This document shows, one piece after another, positions 16,753 through 25,168 of a stretch of 64,000 bases of DNA. Within the stretch, counting starts at the first letter, position 1. Each line of letters opens with the position of its first letter. This DNA is from Thiomicrorhabdus immobilis (GTDB lineage: Bacteria > Pseudomonadota > Gammaproteobacteria > Thiomicrospirales > Thiomicrospiraceae): assembly GCF_021654855.1 (NCBI RefSeq), contig NZ_AP024202.1, forward strand, positions 1,612,001-1,676,000. The letters run 5' to 3'. The position numbers were made by a program, and so were the translations under genes. The notes under the pieces were generated by a model. It worked only from the letters and a program-made list of their open reading frames with translations. It ran no database searches and was not told where the DNA came from.

Positions 16753-18789
16753 ATGTTTACCCCCAAAAAGATTACCCTTGCCATCTTATCGGCTTGTTTA
16801 GTGCCAAACTATGCTTTTGCGACAGACTTAGCTCCCGTAGAAGTCCTATCTACTCAAGAAGCTACCCAGCAAGAAACGGTTGATGCAAAAAAACTGCTGC
16901 AAACAGGAAACTCAGAAACCGGTACAACACTTCGTCAAATCCCGGGGGTTGATGCCTCACGCATGGGTGGACATGGTGTCGACTTAGTCATTCGTGGCCA
17001 GCAGGCCAGCCAACTGAATGTACTGATTGATGGTGCCAAAATCGAAGGCGGTTGCCCTAACCGCATGGATCCTCCTACCGCCTATGCGGAAATGAGCAGT
17101 TTCGATGATGTGACGGTCATAAAAGGCGTTAATTCGGTAACTTATGGTTCGGGTGGTACCGGTGGAACGGTGCTTTTTGAACGTAATGCACCGACTTTTG
17201 AAGACGGTAAACCTTATAACGGTGAAATTAATTTAGGAACGACTAGCAACGGCTTGACTAAAGACATCAATGCAACGGTTTCTGCAGGTGGCGATAAGGG
17301 CTACATTGTTCTTCAAGGTTCAAAAAAGTCAGCTGATAACTATAAAGATGGAAACAACAATACCGTTGAATCTAGCTACGAAAGCCAGCAAGGTCACATC
17401 GATCTAGGATGGACACCGAATGAAAACCATGAACTACGTCTTTCCTATGAAAACACCCTAGTTGAAGATGCTTTATTTGCTGGCTCTACAATGGACTCAC
17501 CTAAATCTGATGGTACAACCACTCGTATACGTTATAAGGGTAAAAATCTGTCAGAAAACATTCAAGCTATAGAAGCAGACATCTACAGTTCGAATGTTGA
17601 CCATGTCATGAACAATTTCTCTTTCCGCCCTGCAACACCAGTGGGAATGAAAAGAGAGACTGTTTCCGACGTACAAACCAAAGGAGCCAAAATCAAACTG
17701 ACAAGTATGATTGCTCATACGCAATTAGACTATGGTGTCCAGTTTGAGTCTGTTGAAAAAATGGCAACGTTGACGAATATGAATACCGGTAATACTTTAT
17801 TCTTCATGTGGCCAAATACAATCCAAGAGACTAAAAGCGCTTTTGTAGAGTCCACATCACTTTTCAAGAACCAACAAAAATTGGTTATGGGCTTACGTTA
17901 TGATTCGGTTACCACAGAAGCTAAAGATGCCGCTCTTGCCACAGATGAAGGCAATATAGCAACTGACGTTTATAACGGTGTTTATTATTATTCAGGGAAC
18001 ACCAAAACAGACGATGCCAATATCAATGCCTTATTACGTTATGAGAGAAAATACGATAACAACATCAATGTGTTTGCTGGTGTTAGCCGTACTCACCGTT
18101 ATCCAGATGCCACCGAACTTTATATGAATAAACTAGGAATGGGTGACCACTGGATTGGTAATCCTGATTTGAAGCCAGAGCAACATAATCAATTTGATAT
18201 AGGTATGTCACAAAATCAGAAAGATTCAAGCTGGTCTATCTCTGCCTACTACGACAAAGTCAATGATTATATATTGCGTGACTATGCAAAAAATCAAACC
18301 ACTAGTTTGAGCGTTTCACCAGACAAAACGGTTATCTACCTAAACAAAGATGCTACTTTATTCGGTCTTGAAGCCTCTGGTACGGTTAAAGCGACACAGC
18401 ACATCACCTTGGGTGGTAATGCAAGCCTTGCTAATGGAACCAATGAAACTGACAACCGCAATCTGAGCAATATCGCACCGCTTTCCGGTAGTGTGTTTGC
18501 TGATTACTCGGCTTCTAACTGGAACGTAGGTTCACGTTTTAACTTTGCCACTAATCAAGATTCCGTCAACGCCGAGTTTAATGAGCTTGCAACGCCAGGT
18601 TGGAATACCGTTGACTTATATGGTAATTACCAAATCAATAAAATGTTTAAGCTCTCTGCCGGAGTTGACAATATGTTTGACCATGCCTATTACACCTATA
18701 TGAACCGTACTGATCCTGCTTCTGGTAAGACTTACAAAGTTTACGAACCAGGTCGTGTAGTTTGGGCCAAACTGAATGCTAAATTTTAA
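16753..18789 (+). CDS. TonB-dependent copper receptor (OprC/NosA family)
   Basis: Outer-membrane gated channel for copper. After a signal peptide (ITLAILSACLVPNYAFA) come the plug domain with LRQIPGVDASRMGGHGVDLVI, the family-specific CPNRMDPPTAY and VTVIKGVNSVTYGSGGTGGTVLFER, then a beta-barrel ending in a terminal aromatic strand (VVWAKLNAKF). The CPNRMDPPT motif is the hallmark of TonB-dependent copper receptors. I chose the ATG at 16753, with AAAGG before it and the signal peptide directly after, over the upstream ATG at 16693, giving 678 residues. The next two genes encode copper chaperones, which supports the substrate. Confidence 0.85.
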   Translation: MFTPKKITLAILSACLVPNYAFATDLAPVEVLSTQEATQQETVDAKKLLQTGNSETGTTLRQIPGVDASRMGGHGVDLVIRGQQASQLNVLIDGAKIEGGCPNRMDPPTAYAEMSSFDDVTVIKGVNSVTYGSGGTGGTVLFERNAPTFEDGKPYNGEINLGTTSNGLTKDINATVSAGGDKGYIVLQGSKKSADNYKDGNNNTVESSYESQQGHIDLGWTPNENHELRLSYENTLVEDALFAGSTMDSPKSDGTTTRIRYKGKNLSENIQAIEADIYSSNVDHVMNNFSFRPATPVGMKRETVSDVQTKGAKIKLTSMIAHTQLDYGVQFESVEKMATLTNMNTGNTLFFMWPNTIQETKSAFVESTSLFKNQQKLVMGLRYDSVTTEAKDAALATDEGNIATDVYNGVYYYSGNTKTDDANINALLRYERKYDNNINVFAGVSRTHRYPDATELYMNKLGMGDHWIGNPDLKPEQHNQFDIGMSQNQKDSSWSISAYYDKVNDYILRDYAKNQTTSLSVSPDKTVIYLNKDATLFGLEASGTVKATQHITLGGNASLANGTNETDNRNLSNIAPLSGSVFADYSASNWNVGSRFNFATNQDSVNAEFNELATPGWNTVDLYGNYQINKMFKLSAGVDNMFDHAYYTYMNRTDPASGKTYKVYEPGRVVWAKLNAKF

Positions 18790-18836
18790 TCGCTAGATTA
18801 ATATTGAACAGCTAATCGTATTTAGCTTTTAATCGT

Positions 18837-18873
18837 AAAGCCATTCATTTTTGACAGATGAATGGCTTTATTT
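18837..18873 (+). terminator. Terminator after the copper receptor
   Basis: AAAGCCATTCAT (18837-18848) pairs perfectly with ATGAATGGCTTT (18858-18869), followed by ATTT. It is a strong intrinsic terminator, so the downstream SCO1 gene probably has its own promoter or depends on readthrough. Confidence 0.8.
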
Positions 18874-18939
18874 GCTTTAAGATAGCGTAAATCATTTAAA
18901 CTTTCACCAGCTTCAACTCACGTTTACAAAGAGTACGAT

Positions 18940-19542
18940 ATGAACTCAAAAATCATCATTTTCATTTTGGCTTTAGGTGCCGTCCTGGCAACCGCTTGGA
19001 TTGCTCAACCTTTGAACCAAAATACCAATAAAGAAACAAAAATCATTACCAGCAGTAAGCCGCAAGGTGGTAACTTTACTCTTACCGGCATAGACGGCAA
19101 TAAACAACTGTCCGACTATAAAGGCAAACTGGTTTTACTGTATTTCGGATATACCTACTGCCCTGATATTTGTCCTACCAACTTAGGAAACTTATCGATC
19201 GCTTATCAGCAATTAACCGATGAGGAAAAAGCTGGCTTACAAATCATTTTTGTGTCAGTCGACCCAGAACGAGATACGCCGCAGCGTTTGCAGGAATATG
19301 CCAACTATTTTGATGCCAATATCGTTGGTTTAACCAGCTCTGACGAAACTATTGCTCAAGTTGCTAAGGAGTATGGTGTCGTTTACGCAAAAGTGGATGA
19401 CCCAAACAACGGTAGCAATTATGCCGTAGACCATTCGGCCTTCACTTATGTCATCGATTTAGACGGCAAGCTACAAGACCAGCTGCCGCATGCCACTACA
19501 CCTGAAATGTTTATTAAAACCATCAGACAGTACATTCATTAA
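18940..19542 (+). CDS. SCO1/SenC family copper chaperone
   Basis: Membrane-anchored periplasmic thioredoxin-fold protein that delivers copper to the CuA centre of cytochrome oxidase or keeps its cysteines reduced. An N-terminal hydrophobic anchor (IIIFILALGAVLATAWIA) is followed by YFGYTYCPDICPTNLGNL, whose CxxxC ligands are the family signature. The third copper ligand is the His of VDHSAFTYVID. Length of 200 residues is usual. The PCu(A)C gene lies about 75 bases on. Confidence 0.9.
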   Translation: MNSKIIIFILALGAVLATAWIAQPLNQNTNKETKIITSSKPQGGNFTLTGIDGNKQLSDYKGKLVLLYFGYTYCPDICPTNLGNLSIAYQQLTDEEKAGLQIIFVSVDPERDTPQRLQEYANYFDANIVGLTSSDETIAQVAKEYGVVYAKVDDPNNGSNYAVDHSAFTYVIDLDGKLQDQLPHATTPEMFIKTIRQYIH

Positions 19543-19616
19543 TAGAAAGGCCGTCGATGGTTACAATCCATTTGACACAACGTTTATTATTTATTTCTTA
19601 AAATCAAGGAAATCCC

Positions 19617-20165
19617 ATGAAAAAAACGCTTAGTATTTTATCTTTAAGCCTAATCACCTCTTTAGCCAGTTTCGCGGTAATGGCAAACCAAGCGGATGAT
19701 ATTGATGTTTCAGCCCCTTTTGCACGTGAAGTCCCTCCTGGAGCGCCTGCCAGCGCAAGTTTCATGACTTTGGAAAATAAATCTGCTCAGGCAATCAAAT
19801 TAACAGCGGCTAACTCAACGGTTGCCCAAACGGTTGAACTACACACTCATACAAATGACAACGGTGTCATGCGTATGCGTAAAGTAGAGTTTATTGAAAT
19901 CCCAGCCTCGGGTACAACCGAACTTAAGCCAGGTGGATTACATATCATGTTAATTGGCCCTAAACAGCCGCTTAAAATGGGACAAGAAGTGTCTGTGGAT
20001 TTAACCTTTGAGGATGGCAGTCACAAAACCGTTTCAATGCCTGTTAAATCGATTAAAGGCATGACCATGAACCACAAAATGCCGATGAACGAGCAAAATG
20101 AAATGCACAATGAAGAGCACAATCATGAACATATGATGGAGCATAGTCACGAGCACATGCATTAA
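19617..20165 (+). CDS. PCu(A)C family copper chaperone with His/Met tail
   Basis: Periplasmic copper(I) chaperone that works with SCO1 on CuA assembly. A signal peptide (SILSLSLITSLASFAVMA) precedes a domain with the H(M)-Met-x-His-x-Met set: VELHTHTNDNGVMRMRKVE and GGLHIMLIGPKQPL. The last 34 residues add nine His and eight Met (for example EHNHEHMMEHSHEHMH), a plausible extra copper-binding or storage tail. Length of 182 residues includes that tail. AAGGA precedes the ATG. Confidence 0.9.
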   Translation: MKKTLSILSLSLITSLASFAVMANQADDIDVSAPFAREVPPGAPASASFMTLENKSAQAIKLTAANSTVAQTVELHTHTNDNGVMRMRKVEFIEIPASGTTELKPGGLHIMLIGPKQPLKMGQEVSVDLTFEDGSHKTVSMPVKSIKGMTMNHKMPMNEQNEMHNEEHNHEHMMEHSHEHMH

Positions 20166-20177
20166 TCTTCTATTTCC

Positions 20178-20207
20178 TGTTAAAATCGTCGGTCAATGAT
20201 TTTAACC
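20178..20207 (+). terminator. AT-rich hairpin after the PCu(A)C gene
   Basis: GTTAAAATC (20179-20187) pairs perfectly with GATTTTAAC (20198-20206). The stem is weak and no long T-run follows, so termination is uncertain. Confidence 0.35.
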
Positions 20208-20257
20208 CTTAGCGCTCTGTATAATGTGGCGCATAAATTTAAAGATAGAAGAGTTAT

Positions 20258-20755
20258 ATGAAAAAGAATATGAAAAATGCATCTATTGCAATCGGGCTAA
20301 TGCTCTCTGCTTTGACTGTAACCTCGGTTCAAGCGCAAACCGAAGCTGCATCACGTATCATCGATCGTGAAGGGGCGCTTTCCAAAAATGGAACCCTGCA
20401 GCTTTGTATTGAGTATTCAACTTTAGAATCGGAAGCGGATCGTGAAGCTTACCGCAAAGAGTTGGATTTACGATCTCAGTTAAGTGAAGCCGACCACAAA
20501 CACATACCGCTACACGAAGTAGCAACCAGTATGACCATGTGTGGCATGTATATGTCTAAAGGTAAGCCTTTAGCTGAACAGTCTAGACAGATTCGTCCGT
20601 TAACGTTCAAAACGGTACATGTTTATCCTGACATGTATTACGTGACGCAATCGGGTATTGTGGTAGATGCTTATGAACGTAAGGAAGGCTCCATGCCGCC
20701 AAAGCTGGTTCATGAAGCTCCTAAAGTTCAGGAATCACCTACCTTAAAGAAATAA
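20258..20755 (+). CDS. Exported protein of unknown function
   Basis: A 165-residue protein with a clear signal peptide (SIAIGLMLSALTVTSVQAQ). The mature part has two cysteines (LQLCIEY and MTMCGMYM) that could form a disulfide, with Met and His residues around the second (SMTMCGMYMSK). No family is recognised. Its place 92 bases after the PCu(A)C gene suggests, but does not prove, a link to copper handling. A palindrome-containing hairpin follows. Confidence 0.55.
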   Translation: MKKNMKNASIAIGLMLSALTVTSVQAQTEAASRIIDREGALSKNGTLQLCIEYSTLESEADREAYRKELDLRSQLSEADHKHIPLHEVATSMTMCGMYMSKGKPLAEQSRQIRPLTFKTVHVYPDMYYVTQSGIVVDAYERKEGSMPPKLVHEAPKVQESPTLKK

Positions 20756-20760
20756 GCTCG

Positions 20761-20797
20761 AATAAATGACCAGGCAACCTACCAGGCCTGGTTATTT
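20761..20797 (+). terminator. Palindrome-containing terminator-like hairpin
   Basis: ACCAGGC (20769-20775) pairs with GCCTGGT (20786-20792), extended by A/T pairs and followed by TATTT. The right arm is part of an exact dispersed palindrome copy. Confidence 0.5.
20781..20792. repeat. Dispersed palindrome ACCAGGCCTGGT, intergenic copy
   Basis: Exact copy between the unknown exported-protein gene and rpiA. Confidence 0.9.
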
Positions 20798-20925
20798 CAA
20801 TTCCGTATAGAGATACTCCCTTTCTTTAACTCGTTACTAAGTCCAATTGCCACACAATTCAACTTAGCAAGAATCAAGTTCAATTCGTAATATCTCCTAT
20901 ACAATCTGGCCGCAATTGATTAAAA

Positions 20926-20954
20926 TTGACTGTTAGAAAAAAATTCCGTATAAA
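20926..20954 (+). promoter_or_regulatory. Sigma-70 promoter for rpiA
   Basis: TTGACT (20926-20931), a 17-base spacer and TATAAA (20949-20954) give one mismatch in each hexamer with ideal spacing, 24 bases before the rpiA ATG. Confidence 0.7.
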
Positions 20955-20978
20955 AAAATAAATAGAAGAGGTCGACTC

Positions 20979-21644
20979 ATGACACAAGATGAACTAAAAC
21001 AAAAAGTTGCTCAAGCCGCAATTGAATATGTTGTTCCTGATACTATCATTGGTGTTGGAACAGGCTCAACAGCCAACTTCTTTATCGATGAGTTAGCCAA
21101 AATCAAAGGAACTATCGAAGGTGCCGTTGCTAGTTCTGAAGCGACTGCAGAACGTTTGAAAGGTCATGGTATTCCAGTATTCGACTTAAACAGCGTTGCC
21201 CAAATGTCTGTTTACATCGATGGTGCTGATGAAGCCGATCCTGGCCTTCACCTAGTAAAAGGTGGTGGCGGTGCGCTGACTCGTGAAAAAATCGTCTTAG
21301 CCGTAGCAGATAAATTCATTTGTATTGCCGATGACAGCAAAAAAGTGGATGTATTAGGTAAATTCCCTTTACCTGTTGAAGTCATTCCAATGGCACGCAG
21401 CTATGTCGCCCGTGAAATCGTAAAACGTTTTGGTGGTGAGCCCGTTCTACGTGACGGTTTTACAACCGATAATGGCAATGTCATTTTAGACATCCATGGT
21501 TTAGAAATTGTTGACCCTGTCGCTATGGAAAACGAATTAAACAGTATTGTGGGTGTGGTCACCAACGGCCTGTTTGCAGCTCGAAAAGCAGATATTTTCT
21601 TATGTGGTACAGCCAATGGTGTTGAGACCATTACCGCTGAATAA
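20979..21644 (+). CDS. rpiA: Ribose-5-phosphate isomerase A
   Basis: Interconverts ribose 5-phosphate and ribulose 5-phosphate in the pentose phosphate and Calvin cycles. Typical motifs are [13 protein letters not shown] (phosphate loop), [10 protein letters not shown] (catalytic Asp residues) and [11 protein letters not shown] (catalytic Lys). Length of 221 residues is normal. AGAGG precedes the ATG. It is bounded by its own promoter and a strong terminator. Confidence 0.95.
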   Translation: MTQDELKQKVAQAAIEYVVPDTIIGVGTGSTANFFIDELAKIKGTIEGAVASSEATAERLKGHGIPVFDLNSVAQMSVYIDGADEADPGLHLVKGGGGALTREKIVLAVADKFICIADDSKKVDVLGKFPLPVEVIPMARSYVAREIVKRFGGEPVLRDGFTTDNGNVILDIHGLEIVDPVAMENELNSIVGVVTNGLFAARKADIFLCGTANGVETITAE

Positions 21645-21688
21645 TTAAGAAATCATGACACTCTCATACAAGAGTTTGTCAAAAAATC

Positions 21689-21724
21689 AAAAAAGGGTCA
21701 TAGTCATTCATGACCCTTTTTTAT
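21689..21724 (+). terminator. Terminator after rpiA
   Basis: AAAAGGGTCATGA-type arms (AAAAGGGTCAT at 21691-21701; ATGACCCTTTT at 21710-21720) run into TTTTT. Strong and A/T-flanked on both sides. Confidence 0.9.
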
Positions 21725-21754
21725 TGATTATCACAGAACTATTTGAGACTCATC

Positions 21755-22258
21755 ATGGAAAACATTGGTAGTAAAATTTTTGGTCTGTTTGTCGTAGGTT
21801 TACTGTCTACCCTGCTTTATCTAACCGTATTTTCTGATGGTTTAGGGCAAGCACCAGAGGTGACGGTTACCGGCACTCAAGGGCAAAGCATCAATCTCAA
21901 TAAACCGTTAAAACCTGTTTTGGTTAATTTCTGGGCAACCTCTTGCCCTGGTTGCATTAAAGAGATGCCTGATTTAGCCAAAATGAAACAAACACTGGGA
22001 GATCGATTTGAATTGGTCGCCATTTCAATGGATTACGACCCGGTTGCCCAAGTAGAGAAATTCATCAAAGCCAATCCTTATCCGTTTACTTTTGTTATGG
22101 ATACTGACGGTAAATTGGCAAAAGCCTTTGGTGATGTATTGCTTACGCCAACCAGCTTCTTAATTGCCCCTAACGGCAAAATCGTTTATCAACAAGTGGG
22201 TGAAGTCAAATTTGACATGGTCAGTGAACGCATTAAGCAAATGAGCCCTCAACTCTAA
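21755..22258 (+). CDS. Membrane-anchored TlpA-like thioredoxin
   Basis: Thiol-disulfide protein of 167 residues. An N-terminal hydrophobic anchor (IFGLFVVGLLSTLLYLTVF) precedes a thioredoxin domain with active site WATSCPGCIKEMP (CxxC = CPGC). VLLTPTSFLI holds the cis-Pro. The CPGC dipeptide differs from the CPPC and CPFC of the two thioredoxins at 5-6.4 kb, so the three are probably not redundant. I chose the ATG at 21755 over an in-frame TTG four codons upstream. Confidence 0.8.
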   Translation: MENIGSKIFGLFVVGLLSTLLYLTVFSDGLGQAPEVTVTGTQGQSINLNKPLKPVLVNFWATSCPGCIKEMPDLAKMKQTLGDRFELVAISMDYDPVAQVEKFIKANPYPFTFVMDTDGKLAKAFGDVLLTPTSFLIAPNGKIVYQQVGEVKFDMVSERIKQMSPQL

Positions 22259-22283
22259 TTGCAACACGCCCCACTCTCGTTTT

Positions 22284-22317
22284 AAACGCCATGAAATCAA
22301 CAATTCATGGCGTTTTT
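22284..22317 (+). terminator. Terminator after the TlpA-like gene
   Basis: AAACGCCATGAA (22284-22295) pairs perfectly with TTCATGGCGTTT (22304-22315) and runs into T residues. It contains the upstream in-frame ATG of thiE, which argues against that ATG as the start. Confidence 0.85.
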
Positions 22318-22357
22318 CATTGATACTCAAAACTCATTAATAAAAAGCGCTTTTCAT

Positions 22358-22999
22358 ATGGACTCCTCACTCACCAATCCCTCTAAAATATCGGGGCTTT
22401 ACGTTATTACCGACACTAATCTTATGGATGAAAGCAACCTCATCGAAAAAGTCAGGTTGAGTTTAAAAGGTGGGGCCAAAATCGTTCAATTTAGAGATAA
22501 AGTCAGCAATCAAAACACCAAACTGAATCTAGCGAAACAATTAAAACAACTTTGTCAAAGCTACCAGGCCTGGTTCATTATCAATGACGATATACAGCTT
22601 GCAAAACAAATCGCAGCCGATGGTGTCCATATTGGCAAAGACGATCAAGATATTATTCAAGCCCGCAAACAATTGGGGGATAAAGCCATCATTGGCGTCT
22701 CATGCTACAACGATTTAGAACGAGCTTCACAAATGCAAGCGCTTGGTGCTAGCTATGTGGCATTTGGCCGTTTTTTTCCATCGAAAACCAAGCCCGATGC
22801 CCCGCAAGCGGATTTGGCAACCTTACAAAAAGCCAAAACATCCTTAACTATTCCGATTGTCGCCATTGGCGGAATTACCGCACACAACGCCCAGTCATTG
22901 ATTGACGCCGGAGCCGATTCCGTTGCGGTGATTCAAGGGGTTTTTGCGTCAGAGAACATTCAATCGCAAAGCCAACAAATTCAAGACCTATTTTGCTAA
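22358..22999 (+). CDS. thiE: Thiamine-phosphate synthase
   Basis: Joins the pyrimidine and thiazole halves into thiamine phosphate. Motifs: GLYVITDTNLM near the start, VQFRDK, FIINDDIQLAKQIAADGVHIGKDD (metal and phosphate site), GVSCYN, and VAIGGITAHNAQSLIDAGADSVAVI at the end. I set the start at the ATG at 22358 (213 residues, the family norm) because the ATG at 22307 lies in a terminator hairpin. No thiamine riboswitch is seen. SYQAWFI is encoded by a palindrome copy. Confidence 0.9.
   Translation: MDSSLTNPSKISGLYVITDTNLMDESNLIEKVRLSLKGGAKIVQFRDKVSNQNTKLNLAKQLKQLCQSYQAWFIINDDIQLAKQIAADGVHIGKDDQDIIQARKQLGDKAIIGVSCYNDLERASQMQALGASYVAFGRFFPSKTKPDAPQADLATLQKAKTSLTIPIVAIGGITAHNAQSLIDAGADSVAVIQGVFASENIQSQSQQIQDLFC
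22563..22574. repeat. Dispersed palindrome ACCAGGCCTGGT, copy in thiE
   Basis: Exact copy, read as Y-Q-A-W-F. Confidence 0.9.
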
Positions 23000-23062
23000 T
23001 AGATTTGCCAATAGAATTTACCCTAAGCCTAGCAAGTGCTTATCTTTACCTGAAAATAACGC

Positions 23063-23068
23063 TATAAT
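23063..23068 (+). promoter_or_regulatory. Candidate -10 box for hemL
   Basis: A perfect TATAAT 60 bases before the hemL ATG. The -35 region (TTATCT at 23040-23045) is a weak match at 17-base spacing. Confidence 0.45.
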
Positions 23069-23127
23069 ACGCCATCTAAATTTTTAGCACTGTTTAGCGA
23101 TTTATTCGAACTTAAAAAGGAATCTCC

Positions 23128-24408
23128 ATGAGTAATTCACATGTTTTATTTGAAGCTGCCCAAAAACACATCCCAGGTGGTGTAAATTCACCTGTTAGAG
23201 CGTTTAAAGGTGTCGGTGGAGACCCTGTTTTCTTTAAAGCCGCTAAAGGTGCCTATCTAACCGATGCAGACGATAGACAATATATCGATTACGTGGGTTC
23301 TTGGGGGCCAGCTATTCTAGGGCACGCTCACCCCGAAGTGGTTAAAGTGGTTCAACAGCAAGCCGAAAAAGGCCTGAGTTTTGGTGCACCGACTGAAATC
23401 GAAACCACCATGGCGGATTTAGTGTGTGACCTGATTCCATCTATGGATATGGTTCGTATGGTGAGTTCGGGAACGGAAGCGACCATGACCGCCATCCGTT
23501 TAGCCCGAGGTTACACTGGACGCGACAAGATCGTTAAGTTTGAAGGTTGCTACCATGGCCACTCGGACTCTTTATTGGTTAAAGCGGGGTCTGGTGCATT
23601 GACTTTAGGTGTACCGTCTTCACCAGGCGTTCCAGCCGCATTAGCCGAACAGACCTTAACCTTAACCCACAACGACTCTGACGAAGTACGCAAAGTCTTT
23701 GCCGAAATCGGTGACCAAATCGCCTGCATTATTGTAGAGCCGGTTGCAGGTAATATGAACTGCATCCCACCAGAAGAAGGTTTTTTAGAAACGCTTCGAG
23801 AAGTCTGTGATGAGTCAGGTGCGGTACTGATTTTTGATGAAGTGATGTGTGGTTTCCGCGTTGGTCTTCAAGGTGCACAAGGTGTTTACAATGTTCAGCC
23901 AGACCTGACCACTTACGGCAAGGTTATCGGCGGTGGAATGCCAGTTGGTGCTTTTGGTGGTAAACGTGCCATTATGGAGTACATCGCTCCTTTAGGTCCT
24001 GTTTACCAAGCGGGAACTTTATCCGGTAACCCACTGGCGATGGCCGCTGGTTTAAAAACACTGCAATTGATTCAAGCGCCTGGTTTCTTTGAAAACCTAA
24101 CGGCTAAAGCTGAAAAACTGTTAAGCGGTTTACAAGCAGCGGCAGACGAATTCAATATTCCTTTCACAACAAACCAAGTCGGTGGAATGTTCGGTTTCTT
24201 CTTCACTGAAGAGAAAAACATCCGTCGTTTTGCGCAAGTTGCTAAAGGGGATATGGATCGTTTCAGAAAATTCTACCACGGCATGTTGAATGAAGGGGTT
24301 TACCTAGCACCTTCCGCTTTTGAAGCGGGCTTTGTCTCTTCACAACACACCGATGAAGACATTGAAAACACCATCGCTGCGGCTCGTAGAGTGATGCCAA
24401 CACTTTAA
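23128..24408 (+). CDS. hemL: Glutamate-1-semialdehyde 2,1-aminomutase
   Basis: PLP enzyme that makes 5-aminolevulinate, the tetrapyrrole precursor, in the C5 pathway. Recognised by [13 protein letters not shown] at the N-terminus, [27 protein letters not shown] and [18 protein letters not shown], whose TYGK lysine holds PLP. Length of 426 residues is standard. AAGGA precedes the ATG. It follows thiE, a common gammaproteobacterial neighbour. Confidence 0.96.
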   Translation: MSNSHVLFEAAQKHIPGGVNSPVRAFKGVGGDPVFFKAAKGAYLTDADDRQYIDYVGSWGPAILGHAHPEVVKVVQQQAEKGLSFGAPTEIETTMADLVCDLIPSMDMVRMVSSGTEATMTAIRLARGYTGRDKIVKFEGCYHGHSDSLLVKAGSGALTLGVPSSPGVPAALAEQTLTLTHNDSDEVRKVFAEIGDQIACIIVEPVAGNMNCIPPEEGFLETLREVCDESGAVLIFDEVMCGFRVGLQGAQGVYNVQPDLTTYGKVIGGGMPVGAFGGKRAIMEYIAPLGPVYQAGTLSGNPLAMAAGLKTLQLIQAPGFFENLTAKAEKLLSGLQAAADEFNIPFTTNQVGGMFGFFFTEEKNIRRFAQVAKGDMDRFRKFYHGMLNEGVYLAPSAFEAGFVSSQHTDEDIENTIAAARRVMPTL

Positions 24409-24480
24409 GAACTGCCCAATTTTTCATAAAACCATCAGGCCTTCATATCCCCTTGCGGGGTATGGTAGGTTTCAATATCG

Positions 24481-24492
24481 ACCAGGCCTGCT
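24481..24492. repeat. Near-copy of the dispersed palindrome
   Basis: ACCAGGCCTGCT, one mismatch from the palindrome, in the hemL-epmC gap. Confidence 0.6.
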
Positions 24493-24519
24493 GTCTTTGA
24501 AAACACACTACTCGTAAAC

Positions 24520-25059
24520 ATGAAGCACTCCCCAGAAACATTGGTTAAACTCTTCAATCAAACCTTTATTGACTCTTTCAATACCGAACTGGTTTGCTGC
24601 GAAGAAGAGCCTATATATCGCCCTGCGGACAATCAACACCCTCACCATAGAATCATCTTTGCCCACGGTTTTTTTGCCAGCGCATTGCATGAGATTTCAC
24701 ACTGGTGTGTTGCAGGTGAACAACGACGTTTATTAGAAGATTTTGGTTACTGGTACGAGCCAGACGGCCGTTCAGCAGAACGCCAGGCTGAGTTTGAAAA
24801 GGTCGAGGTCAAGCCACAAGCTTTTGAATGGATATTCTCTCAATCAGCTGGTTTTACCTTTCATTTCAGTGCCGACAACTTAAGTGGTAACTGTGGTGCC
24901 TCTGAGAGTTTTAAACAAGCCGTGCATCAACAAGTACAAAACTTTTTAACACATGGTTTGCCCACTAGAGCACAGATGTGGTCAGATGTTTTAATTGGGC
25001 ATTATCGAGCAGACAATCCCCTAAAGATTGAAGAGTTCTGTTTACAAACCACCTGGTAG
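24520..25059 (+). CDS. epmC: Elongation factor P hydroxylase EpmC
   Basis: Completes the lysyl modification of elongation factor P by hydroxylating the modified lysine (YfcM family). The metal-site motif HEISHWC lies within RIIFAHGFFASALHEISHW, followed by GYWYEPDGRSAERQAEFE, both typical of the family. Length of 179 residues fits. No clear ribosome site is seen. The modifying enzymes EpmA and EpmB are not in this window. Confidence 0.87.
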   Translation: MKHSPETLVKLFNQTFIDSFNTELVCCEEEPIYRPADNQHPHHRIIFAHGFFASALHEISHWCVAGEQRRLLEDFGYWYEPDGRSAERQAEFEKVEVKPQAFEWIFSQSAGFTFHFSADNLSGNCGASESFKQAVHQQVQNFLTHGLPTRAQMWSDVLIGHYRADNPLKIEEFCLQTTW

Positions 25060-25074
25060 TCTTATTTTGAAAGT

Positions 25075-25158
25075 CTATTTTTTGGGCGGCTTGACCATCC
25101 ACACAACCCATACGACGACAACGAGTAGAATGGCTAGTTCTAACAGAGCCCACCCCAA
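25075..25158 (-). CDS. Possible 27-residue membrane microprotein after mpl
   Basis: A short frame starting with TTG ten bases after the mpl stop encodes one hydrophobic helix (LLELAILLVVVVWVVWMV) followed by a basic end (KPPKK). Mpl's own last codons and following bases supply a possible ribosome site (AGGTAGGG). Single-helix peptides of this shape are often real but missed. There is no homology evidence here. Confidence 0.35.
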   Translation of the reverse strand: MGWALLELAILLVVVVWVVWMVKPPKK

Positions 25159-25168
25159 GATATAGTCC

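Noticed and set aside
22307-22357. Upstream ATG of thiE
   Set aside because: It lies in the terminator hairpin of the previous gene and would add residues not found in the family.
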